Shown: one piece after another, positions 57,103-64,000 of the stretch
Numbering within the stretch: position 1 is the stretch's first letter
Layout: each line of letters starts with the position of its first letter
From: Corynebacterium rouxii
GTDB lineage: Bacteria; Actinomycetota; Actinomycetes; Mycobacteriales; Mycobacteriaceae
Length of the DNA: 64,000 nt
NCBI RefSeq assembly: GCF_902702935.1
Contig: NZ_LR738855.1
Location: 2,046,001-2,110,000 of the forward strand
Direction of reading: 5' to 3'
The notes under the pieces: generated by a model
What the model saw: the letters and a program-made list of their open reading frames with translations, nothing else
The model's database searches: none
Told to the model about the DNA's origin: nothing
Program-made: the position numbers and the translations under genes

Positions 57103-58482
57103 TTATTTGCCTCCTTGAATTGCAGTAATGGCCACGGTGTTCACAATGTCGGCAACGGTTGCGCCGCGAGAAAGGTCGTTCACAGGCTTGTTCAAACCCT
57201 GCAGGATCGGGCCAACAGCAAGTGCGTGGCCGGTGCGCTGTGCAGTCTTGTAGCCAATGTTGCCGGCCTCAAGATCAGGGAAAATAAAGACATTTGCCTG
57301 ACCTGCGACCTCAGACTCCGGAGCCTTCTTAGCGGCAACAGTAGGATCGCACGCAGCATCGAACTGCAAAGGACCATCAATCTTGTACTCCGGAGCAAGC
57401 TCTTGGGCCTTCTTGGTCGCGGCAACAGCACGGTCCACATCTGGGCCAGAGCCAGAAGTACCCGTGGAGTAGGACAAGATAGCAACGCGAGGATCGATAC
57501 CGAACTGCTCAGCCGTCTTTGCCGACACAGCAGCGATCTCGCCGAGCTGCTCTGCAGTCGGGTTAGGGTTCACAGCACAGTCGCCGAAAGCCCACAGGCG
57601 GCCACGCATGACCATCAAGAAGATAGAAGACACAACCGACGTACCCGGCTTGGTCTTAATGATCTGGAAACTTGGCTTAATGGTGTGCGCGGTGGTGTGA
57701 GCAGCACCCGACACCATGCCGTCGGCAAGCCCCTCATGAATCATCATGGTGGCGTAGTAGGAGATATCCTTCATCGTCTCCCGAGCCTGCTCCAGCGTCA
57801 TCCCCTTAGACTTACGCAGCTCAGCGAAATCTTCCGCGAACTTCTCCGCATTGGGATCAGTCTCAGGGTTTTGCAGGTGAGCAGACGAAAGGTCCAAGCC
57901 CAGTTCCTGCGCACGCGCAGTGATCGCCTCAGGATCACCCAAAATGGTCAGCTCACAAATCTCCTGAGCAAGCAGCTGATGAGCAGCCTGCAAAATGCGA
58001 TCATCGTCACCCTCTGGCAACACGATGTGCGCATTCTTCGCCTTCGCTTGCTCCAGCAGCCACGACTCAAACACCGGTGCGCTCATCACAACAGGAGCCT
58101 CCACAGCAGAAGCCTTAATGCGAGCAATACCCTCAGGAGAAACGGCCTCATCAGCAGTAAAGACACTTGCGACAACCGCCCCCAGTTCCTCGCACTCCTG
58201 CTTAGCAAGATCAATGTGCATACCAGGGGCGTCGATAAGCAGAAGAAGTGGCACACCCAAAGCAGACGCAGCCTTAGCATCAAAGTTCACGTTTCCGGAA
58301 CCAATGAACAAACTCGGGGTGGTGGCAGGGTGGACAGCGAGGATAGCGGCAAGATCCGGTGTCGAATCAACCAGCTGACGGACTGGGAGGCCAAGATGAT
58401 CGGCTAAACCATCAACATCAAAACCGTTGAAGTTACGTCCAGCATGGGTAAGCAGGAACGATGGCTGCATGTGGTCAGTCAC
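57103..58482 (-). CDS. pta: Phosphate acetyltransferase
   Basis: From a GTG at 58482 (AAAGGA upstream) the protein has 459 residues. The C-terminal domain has the PTA fold (KGMTLEQARETMKDISYYA, then GLADGMVSGAAHTTAHT and SYSTGTSGSGPDVDRA). The N-terminal half is the DRTGG-type/regulatory region of long PTA. It makes acetyl phosphate from acetyl-CoA for AckA. AGTTGCAAAAA upstream resembles a RamB site, but the match is loose. Confidence 0.96.
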   Translation of the reverse strand: MTDHMQPSFLLTHAGRNFNGFDVDGLADHLGLPVRQLVDSTPDLAAILAVHPATTPSLFIGSGNVNFDAKAASALGVPLLLLIDAPGMHIDLAKQECEELGAVVASVFTADEAVSPEGIARIKASAVEAPVVMSAPVFESWLLEQAKAKNAHIVLPEGDDDRILQAAHQLLAQEICELTILGDPEAITARAQELGLDLSSAHLQNPETDPNAEKFAEDFAELRKSKGMTLEQARETMKDISYYATMMIHEGLADGMVSGAAHTTAHTIKPSFQIIKTKPGTSVVSSIFLMVMRGRLWAFGDCAVNPNPTAEQLGEIAAVSAKTAEQFGIDPRVAILSYSTGTSGSGPDVDRAVAATKKAQELAPEYKIDGPLQFDAACDPTVAAKKAPESEVAGQANVFIFPDLEAGNIGYKTAQRTGHALAVGPILQGLNKPVNDLSRGATVADIVNTVAITAIQGGK

Positions 58483-58732
58483 GTGGATCCTTTCAGTTGC
58501 AAAAAATAATGCGCTGCACCTACATGCCCACAGTGAGACTTGTGCCACAACACATCGTTTATGTGATCGCCAGAATTCTACCCCTTTTGCCCCCGTTTTA
58601 GTGAACCGGAAAGTAGTTAGTAAAGGCTTCCTCTTGCGCGTAAACTAGTACGCCGAAACTCAATTAACCCACGTGAACGGGTTAAATTCAGAGCATTTAC
58701 ACCTGACCTCTATCACTAGGAATGTGACATTT

Positions 58733-60091
58733 ATGACTGAACCTTTGCGCGTCGCCGTCATCGGCTCCGGCCCCGCAGGCATCTACGCCTCCGACCTCCT
58801 CACCAAAAACAACCCCACCACCACCATCGACCTCTACGAACGCATGCCCGCCCCCTTCGGGCTCATCCGCTACGGCGTAGCACCAGACCACCCACGCATC
58901 AAAGGAATCATCACCTCACTCCACAACATCCTCAACAACCCCAACATCCGCCTTATCGGCAACATCACCATCGGCACAGACTTAACCATCAACGACCTAC
59001 GCCACCACTACGACGCCATCATCCTCGCCACCGGAGCCACAGCAGACCGCAACCTCACCATCCCAGGCGCAGAACTTCAAGGCTCCCACGGTGCAGCAGA
59101 ATTCGTCGGCTTCTACGACGGCAACCCCGACTTCCACCGCACCTGGGACCTCACCGCCACCGACGTCGCCGTCATCGGCGTCGGAAACGTCGGCTTAGAC
59201 GTTGCCCGCATCCTCGCCAAAACCGCCGACGAACTCCACACCACCGAAATCCCCGACAACGTCTACCACACCCTCAAAAACAACCAAGCCACCACCATCC
59301 ACGTCTTCGGCCGACGCGGACCAGCACAAGTCAAATTCAGCCCCCTCGAACTCAAAGAACTCGACCACTCCCCCACCATCGACGTCATCGTCAACCCCGA
59401 AGACATCGACTACGACGACACCTCCATCACCACACGACGCCAATCCAAATCCCAAGACCTCGTGTGCCAAACACTCGAAAACTACGCCATGCGCGAACCC
59501 ACAGGAGCACCCCACAAACTCCACATCCACCTCTTCGAATCCCCCGTAGAAATCCTAGGCACCAACGGACACGTCACCGCACTACGTACCGAACGCACCG
59601 AATACGACGGCAACGGAGGAATCCGCGGCACCGGAAAATACACCGACTGGCCCATCCAAGCCGTCTACCGCGCCGTTGGCTACCGCTCCGAACCCATCAA
59701 CGACGTCCCCTTCGACACCACCAACCACGTTATCTACAACGACGGTGGACACGTCACCACACAAGACGGCACCATCATCCCAGGGCTCTACACCACCGGA
59801 TGGATCAAACGCGGACCCGTAGGACTTATCGGCAACACCAAATCCGACGCCAAAGAAACCACCGAAATGCTCATCAACGACTGGGAAACAGGACAACTCA
59901 CCCCAGCCGAAAACCGCAACCCCGACGCCATCCTCGACGTGTTAAAACAACGCGGCATCCCCGTGACCACCTGGGACGGCTGGCACGCCCTTGACGCAGC
60001 AGAACGTGAACTAGGACAAGCCGAAGGACGCGAACGCAAAAAAATCGTCGAATGGAACGACATGCTCCACCACGCAGCCAAGAAGGACTAA
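58733..60091 (+). CDS. fprA: Ferredoxin--NADP reductase FprA type
   Basis: A 452-residue flavoprotein of the adrenodoxin-reductase family. FAD-binding AVIGSGPAGIYASDLL, YERMPAPFGLIRYGVAPDH and the NADP motif VIGVGNVGLDVARILAK are present. It passes electrons between NADPH and ferredoxins. The ATG at 58733 is used; an upstream in-frame ATG at 58673 would add 20 residues without matching the family. Confidence 0.94.
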   Translation: MTEPLRVAVIGSGPAGIYASDLLTKNNPTTTIDLYERMPAPFGLIRYGVAPDHPRIKGIITSLHNILNNPNIRLIGNITIGTDLTINDLRHHYDAIILATGATADRNLTIPGAELQGSHGAAEFVGFYDGNPDFHRTWDLTATDVAVIGVGNVGLDVARILAKTADELHTTEIPDNVYHTLKNNQATTIHVFGRRGPAQVKFSPLELKELDHSPTIDVIVNPEDIDYDDTSITTRRQSKSQDLVCQTLENYAMREPTGAPHKLHIHLFESPVEILGTNGHVTALRTERTEYDGNGGIRGTGKYTDWPIQAVYRAVGYRSEPINDVPFDTTNHVIYNDGGHVTTQDGTIIPGLYTTGWIKRGPVGLIGNTKSDAKETTEMLINDWETGQLTPAENRNPDAILDVLKQRGIPVTTWDGWHALDAAERELGQAEGRERKKIVEWNDMLHHAAKKD

Positions 60092-60097
60092 CCCACC

Positions 60098-60436
60098 GTG
60101 CAGATCACGGTATCCCCACTGCGCGACCTCCATGCTCTGGAGGTCCATGCACTCTACAAACTGCGCGTCGACATCTTCGTCCACGCGTAGCAGTGCCCCT
60201 ACGCAGAAATCGACAACACCGATGCCCTCAACACCACGCAGCACATCCTCGCGTGGGACGACAACGGTGACCTCCTTGGCTGGGCCCGTGTGTTTTCAGG
60301 TGACCACGGCATCCACATAGGACGATTCGCTGTGATCCCCCAAGTACGAAAAACGAGGACTGCACACGAGATACTCACCCGAGCCATCGAACTCGGCGGA
60401 AACTACCTCGAGGCACAATCCCGCACACGCCCATGA
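60098..60436 (+). pseudogene. elaA: ElaA-like GNAT acetyltransferase, interrupted and truncated
   Basis: Reading from GTG 60098 gives an ElaA-like beginning (LHALEVHALYKLRVDIFVHA), then an in-frame TAG at 60188-60190, then QCPYAEID, which directly continues the family sequence where a sense codon is expected. It reads on to HIGRFAVIPQVRKTRTAHEIL and stops early (TGA 60434), lacking the last third. So the gene is broken twice. Confidence 0.75.
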
Positions 60437-60440
60437 AGCG

Positions 60441-61337
60441 CTAGCCCTCCAGCTCAGATACCGCTGCGCGAGCCGACTCCCATGCTTGCTCAGCAGTATC
60501 TGCCGTAGCAAGAGCCACCGCCAACGTCTGCCCCACCACCACATTGACCTCCGGCATAGCCAGCGCACGCGCAAGACCTGCACGCGGAACCTCATCAACC
60601 CCCACCGACGACATTGCGCCAGGACTGGTCAGGGTGACGTCGATAGGCAACCCCAACAGCGCACGCGCATGCAAATCAAACTGGCCAAACCGCTGCGTCG
60701 CACACGTAACAAACCCCGTCAACGACGGCCCAATCGTGACATCAGAGAAATACACGTCATCCCCCTTGACAAACATCTCCACCACGAACAAGCCACGGCA
60801 CCCAATCGCATTCGTAATACGCGCAGCCACACTCCGCGCATTATCCAACGTCGCAGCACCCAACGGGAACGGCTGCATCCCCTCACTGATCGGCTCACAA
60901 TACCACGTAGCCAACTCCCCCGTCGCAGGGTCCACAGAACGCACCGCAACCATGCTGATCTTGCGATCAAAATCAACAAAATTCTCCACCACACACTTGC
61001 CACGCCACTGCACATCCTCGGGCGAACGCACCACCTCAACCGAATCCCCCTTCACCACACAAGGGAAACCCAACTGAGCCGCAGCAACCTCCAACTCATC
61101 CGGATTAGAAGCCACTGCATAACGCGGCACCGGAAGCCCCAAATCCCGCGTAGCCTTCTGCAACAACGCCGCACGTGACCAACGCGGCACCCCCACCGAA
61201 ATCGAACCATCCGGATCAGCATCAGTCACAACAATGCCCAAACGTTCAAAAGAAAACCGCAGTTCCCGCACCAAATCGGGGTCGCCAACCAGAGAAACTT
61301 TAGTGGCATTATCTGCGATGAGCTCAGGAGTAAACAT
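60441..61337 (-). CDS. purT: PurT-like ATP-grasp protein, shortened
   Basis: A 298-residue protein. The start (MFTPELIADNATKVSLVGDPDL) and most of the ATP-grasp (VVKGDSVEVVRSPEDVQ, GCRGLFVVEMFVKGDDVYFSDV, LTGFVTCATQRFGQFDLHARALLG) resemble PurT, the formate-dependent glycinamide ribonucleotide transformylase. Usual PurT is about 390-400 residues, and here about 60-100 residues are missing between the first strand and the ATP-grasp. Activity is therefore uncertain. It diverges from the phosphoribosyltransferase gene, 31 bases apart. Confidence 0.65.
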   Translation of the reverse strand: MFTPELIADNATKVSLVGDPDLVRELRFSFERLGIVVTDADPDGSISVGVPRWSRAALLQKATRDLGLPVPRYAVASNPDELEVAAAQLGFPCVVKGDSVEVVRSPEDVQWRGKCVVENFVDFDRKISMVAVRSVDPATGELATWYCEPISEGMQPFPLGAATLDNARSVAARITNAIGCRGLFVVEMFVKGDDVYFSDVTIGPSLTGFVTCATQRFGQFDLHARALLGLPIDVTLTSPGAMSSVGVDEVPRAGLARALAMPEVNVVVGQTLAVALATADTAEQAWESARAAVSELEG

Positions 61338-61368
61338 TTCTTTAGCCTACATGCGCTAAAGTTCGACT

Positions 61369-61869
61369 ATGGCTTACCACGCAGATTCAGCAGATCTTGA
61401 AACAAAGGAAATCCTGACCTGGGAAGGATTCGGCATTGCTAATCGTGAACTCGCGCAGCAAATCGTAGACAGCGACTACACCCCCGACATCATCGTCGCC
61501 GTCGCCCGCGGCGGCCTCGTCCCAGCCGGCGCACTGTCCTACTCCATGGGCATCAAACTATCCGACGCCATCAACGTAGAGTTCTACACCGATGTCAACG
61601 AAACCCTCCCTGACCCAGTCCTCCTTGAGCCCCTGCTTGACACCAACTCCATCAGAGGCAAAAAGGTGCTCGTCGTCGACGATGTCGCCGACTCCGGCCG
61701 CACTCTCGACCTCGTGCTCAAACTGCTCGAAAATCACGGCGCAGAAGTACGCTCCGCAGTGATCTACGCCAAGAGCCGCTCCATCGTCGCCCCGAACTAC
61801 ATCTGGAAGCGTACCGACGAGTGGATCGTGTTCCCATGGTCTGCTGAGCCACCAGTGACCAAGGCCTAG
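61369..61869 (+). CDS. Purine phosphoribosyltransferase (Gpt-like)
   Basis: A 166-residue protein. The PRPP motif is VLVVDDVADSGRTL and the N-terminal ARGGLVPAGALSY loop matches Gpt-type xanthine-guanine phosphoribosyltransferases. The C-terminal WIVFPWSAEPP is close to that of Gpt. It salvages a purine; exact base is inferred from family only. Confidence 0.88.
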   Translation: MAYHADSADLETKEILTWEGFGIANRELAQQIVDSDYTPDIIVAVARGGLVPAGALSYSMGIKLSDAINVEFYTDVNETLPDPVLLEPLLDTNSIRGKKVLVVDDVADSGRTLDLVLKLLENHGAEVRSAVIYAKSRSIVAPNYIWKRTDEWIVFPWSAEPPVTKA

Positions 61870-61877
61870 GGGCTGCC

Positions 61878-61896
61878 TGCCCCCTGAATGGGGGCA
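61878..61896. terminator. GC hairpin after the phosphoribosyltransferase gene
   Basis: TGCCCCC (61878-61884) / GGGGGCA (61890-61896), five-base loop, nine bases after the stop. It lacks a T-tract, so it may be an attenuator or RNA-stability element. Confidence 0.45.
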
Positions 61897-61907
61897 AGTT
61901 GGCCGGC

Positions 61908-61961
61908 ACTTCACACCAAATCTGGTCGAACCGACCCAAAAGACGTGATTTGGTGTGAAGT
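61908..61961. repeat. 15-bp inverted repeat upstream of the DUF559 gene
   Basis: ACTTCACACCAAATC (61908-61922) pairs perfectly with GATTTGGTGTGAAGT (61947-61961) around a 24-base loop. An extended -10 (TGCTAGCTT, 61964-61972) and the start ATG follow. Confidence 0.75.
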
Positions 61962-61980
61962 ACTGCTAGCTTTTCCACTT

Positions 61981-62775
61981 ATGGGGGTAACGGGGAATAA
62001 CTACACCAAGATTTTTCATCGCATGTACTGGGACGGCACTCCTACGCCGACGCAGTTGGCGCAGGAGCTATCCAAACACGGATTAGCAATCACGGGCATA
62101 AGCTTGTGGCAGCTCTACCACGGCACGCTGCAGTTTCCGATCCATGTTGCTACCGAACGGCAGCTCAAGTCCACGCAGTGGGTCACGTTTCATCGCCGCA
62201 AGCAGCTGCGGTGCTGCCCAGCAGGCGTCTTCTGCGTTGAGCACCCGGTGCTAGCGATCACTGGTCTCAGCGACGCCCAAGGCATTGAAACTTTAGAGGG
62301 CGCGTATGCGAAGGCTCAGGGGGCAAAGTTTGCGGCTGAGCACGCTCGGCAGTATGTGCCACAACGCAATCGCGAGCTGCTGCGGCGCGCGGTGGTGGGC
62401 GTGGATAGTCCACCGGAGAAGTTGCTGATTACGGCGTTGCGGGAGGAGGGTATCGATTGCCACGCGAATGTGTTGGTGGGTGATTATCGCTGGGATATTC
62501 AGTTGGATCGCCACCGAGTTCTTATCGAGGTCGATGGCTTTGAGTTTCATCGCTTTAAACCCGAGGATCAGGACGTGTTTGTGCGCGATCGGTGGAAGAC
62601 TAACGACGCCACCCTGCGCGGATACCTTTGTTTGCGTTACGCGGCACGGTCGGTTTATCGCCACACTGCTGTGATTGTGGACCAAGTGCAGGCAGCAATA
62701 AGGGTAGCCCCTACGCGGGGCTACCCTTTTGATGCGTCCGCGATGTGGCATCGCGGGTGTTGGAAGTGGAATTAG
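61981..62775 (+). CDS. DUF559 endonuclease-like protein
   Basis: From the ATG at 61981 the protein has 264 residues. N-terminal half is variable; the C-terminal half carries a DUF559/Vsr-type nuclease core: SPPEKLLITALREEGI, then DYRWDIQLDRHRVLIEVDGFEFHRF (D...E-V-D-G-F pattern) and DRWKTNDATLRGYLCLRY. Such proteins are common and variable in Corynebacterium and their role is unknown. The last 25 or so codons run through a terminator hairpin and into the convergent gene. Confidence 0.75.
   Translation: MGVTGNNYTKIFHRMYWDGTPTPTQLAQELSKHGLAITGISLWQLYHGTLQFPIHVATERQLKSTQWVTFHRRKQLRCCPAGVFCVEHPVLAITGLSDAQGIETLEGAYAKAQGAKFAAEHARQYVPQRNRELLRRAVVGVDSPPEKLLITALREEGIDCHANVLVGDYRWDIQLDRHRVLIEVDGFEFHRFKPEDQDVFVRDRWKTNDATLRGYLCLRYAARSVYRHTAVIVDQVQAAIRVAPTRGYPFDASAMWHRGCWKWN
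62700..62730. terminator. Terminator hairpin inside the 3' end of the DUF559 gene
   Basis: GGGTAGCCCC (62702-62711) / GGGGCTACCC (62717-62726), five-base loop, followed by TTTT. It lies 46 bases before the DUF559 stop, and A's on the other side make it usable in both directions. Confidence 0.85.
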
Positions 62776-64000
62776 AGCTTCACTTCGTGGACGGTGTCAC
62801 CGTCGAGAATGTAGGCGCGGTCCTTCACGATGGCAAGGTCGGAGCCTTCTACAGGAAGGTTAGCTGCGTCCTTGACGGTGAAGTCCTTCATGTTCACGCG
62901 AACGAGGCAGTTGTGCTGCTTGGACAGCAGGTAGAGGACGTCGCCACGCATGTCGGCACCGACTGGATAGTAGTCGCCATCGAGGACGCCTTCGCGGACC
63001 AGCTTGTTGTCCTTCTTGGAGAACTCGCTCACCACGATCTGCTCGGCGCGCTCGTGAGGAACGCTCACGGTGATGAAGGTGTCGCTCTTAGCGTCGGAGG
63101 CAACGCTCATGGTGTATTGCATGCGTGCGCGGATAGTGCGCAACTCTGGGCGGCCCTTGGAATCGAACAGTGGCATCACGTCGCCGGAGGACTCGAGGAA
63201 GTCCTTCCACGCGATGTAGTCGTCAACATCCTTGGTTACCAACGCACCGTAGAGGGTCTTGTTCTGCGCGATACCAGCTAGGCCACCAGGCTCGAAGAAG
63301 GCGGCGTCGACAGTGTTGTGGATGTCCGAACCATTAGGAACATCGAGGTGAGCAAACGACGTTGCCTCGTCGAAGTCCTTAGTAAAGAACAAGGAGCCAT
63401 CCTGGGTGACCAAGCCGAACTGCTCGCCATCATGAGCGATACCAGCGAACTCGCCACCAATGCCGATCTTCTTCGAAGAAACCAGCTCCAACTTCTTGCC
63501 GTCTACAGGCGACTCATCGAAATCGAAAGTGCCAGGTGCTGGTGCATTGAACTTATGCAACCGAATGTCAGACAAAGACTCATACTGGTGTTCCTTGTCC
63601 CAGTACTTTGCATTCTGCGCAATGTTAAAGGTGAAACGAGCCGGGTCGCCAGCACCGGCATAAGGTGGAATACCGTTGCCGAAGAGGAACTGCACACAGT
63701 TAGAGCACGTAATTACAATAGCGACGATCGCAACGAAACGGGTAGCAGGACCGAAATCCTTGACCTCAGCCTCAGAGGAAATGAACTCCTGCTGGAGTGC
63801 CTTATCCTTGCCGATAAAGATCAAGCCAATGGCAAGCACGCCGATAACAACCCAGTAGACCAAGATGCCCCACGTGTAGGTGTGCACACCGAGCACCGCG
63901 TCGCCGAAGCCCTGACCCAAGTCAGCATTAGCACGGCCACCCCAGTGGCGGACCGTGGTGTAAAGGTAGTAGAAGGCCACCAAAAGCAAAGTGACAATGT
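62772..64000 (-). CDS. Membrane protein with beta-propeller-like outer domain, N-terminus outside the window
   Basis: The frame is open to the right edge (about 409 residues visible), so the start is missing. Three membrane helices are visible (LLLVAFYYLYTTV, ILVYWVVIGVLAIGLIFIG, FVAIVAIVITCSNCVQFLFG) and then about 290 outside residues of repeated beta strands (KKIGIGGEFAGIAHDGEQFG, RGDVLYLLSKQHN, IVKDRAYILDG) without catalytic motifs. It is a conserved-looking corynebacterial envelope protein of unknown function. Confidence 0.7.
   Translation of the reverse strand, partial: IVTLLLVAFYYLYTTVRHWGGRANADLGQGFGDAVLGVHTYTWGILVYWVVIGVLAIGLIFIGKDKALQQEFISSEAEVKDFGPATRFVAIVAIVITCSNCVQFLFGNGIPPYAGAGDPARFTFNIAQNAKYWDKEHQYESLSDIRLHKFNAPAPGTFDFDESPVDGKKLELVSSKKIGIGGEFAGIAHDGEQFGLVTQDGSLFFTKDFDEATSFAHLDVPNGSDIHNTVDAAFFEPGGLAGIAQNKTLYGALVTKDVDDYIAWKDFLESSGDVMPLFDSKGRPELRTIRARMQYTMSVASDAKSDTFITVSVPHERAEQIVVSEFSKKDNKLVREGVLDGDYYPVGADMRGDVLYLLSKQHNCLVRVNMKDFTVKDAANLPVEGSDLAIVKDRAYILDGDTVHEVKL

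Noticed and set aside
58485..58510. RamB binding site upstream of pta
   Set aside because: AGTTGCAAAAA fits only loosely. Regulation as in C. glutamicum is possible, but the sequence does not show it.

Overview
The window comes from an actinobacterium of the genus Corynebacterium, almost certainly Corynebacterium diphtheriae. The strongest evidence is a four-gene sortase pilus locus whose key residues fall exactly where they are known in the C. diphtheriae SpaA pilus: Lys190 in a VYPK motif and T494 of LPLTG in SpaA, Lys139 in SpaB, and the DPW lid at 81-83 with His160/Cys222 in SrtA. Supporting evidence is the set groEL2 - tiny porins - ppk2, the glnX-glnH-pknG operon, and a stand-alone groEL carrying a CIRCE element. 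Species assignment rests on recalled family knowledge, not on a database search.

Region 1 (1-6045) is the end of a RiPP biosynthesis cluster. It holds the C-terminal end of a LanB-type dehydratase, a separate SpaB_C/thiopeptide-type protein, a membrane HExxH protein with a possible peptide-recognition N-terminus, a 56-residue precursor peptide, a YcaO protein and a convergent two-gene ABC exporter. The precursor has an acidic leader and a 16-residue Cys/Ser/Thr-rich tail. The cluster starts before the window, so the E1-like partner, any second SpaB_C enzyme and the start of the dehydratase are not visible. A decayed IS110-type element (6422-7373) marks its right edge. This is the best candidate for an undescribed system here.

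Region 2 (7.5-22 kb) is mostly core genome. It starts with an SPFH/ribbon-helix-helix pair under tandem palindromes and a dicarboxylate/glutamate-type symporter. A long leftward gene row follows: panC-like, DUF2520, two membrane proteins, folK-folB-folP, DCC protein, folE, ftsH, hpt, tilS, dac. Rightward ppa and a rhodanese follow.

Region 3 (22-39.5 kb) is the cell-surface region. It contains a Pls/PosA-like NRPS with a membrane and beta-helix C-terminus, the spaA-srtA-spaB-spaC pilus operon (leftward), a secreted lipase, polyphosphate kinase 2, a DUF4185 secreted protein, and very small PorA- and PorH-like porin genes.

Region 4 (39.7-64 kb) is core metabolism and signalling: groEL2, an M20 dipeptidase, a GT87 glycosyltransferase, a GCS2 ligase, a LytR_C protein, DUF3263, def, GNAT, xthA, cls, an ABC-2 exporter, glnX-glnH-pknG (amino-acid control of the TCA cycle through OdhI), pta-ackA and fprA. 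It ends with a broken elaA-like gene, a shortened purT-like gene, a phosphoribosyltransferase, a DUF559 endonuclease-like gene and a membrane protein running off the window. No tRNA, rRNA or CRISPR array was recognised.
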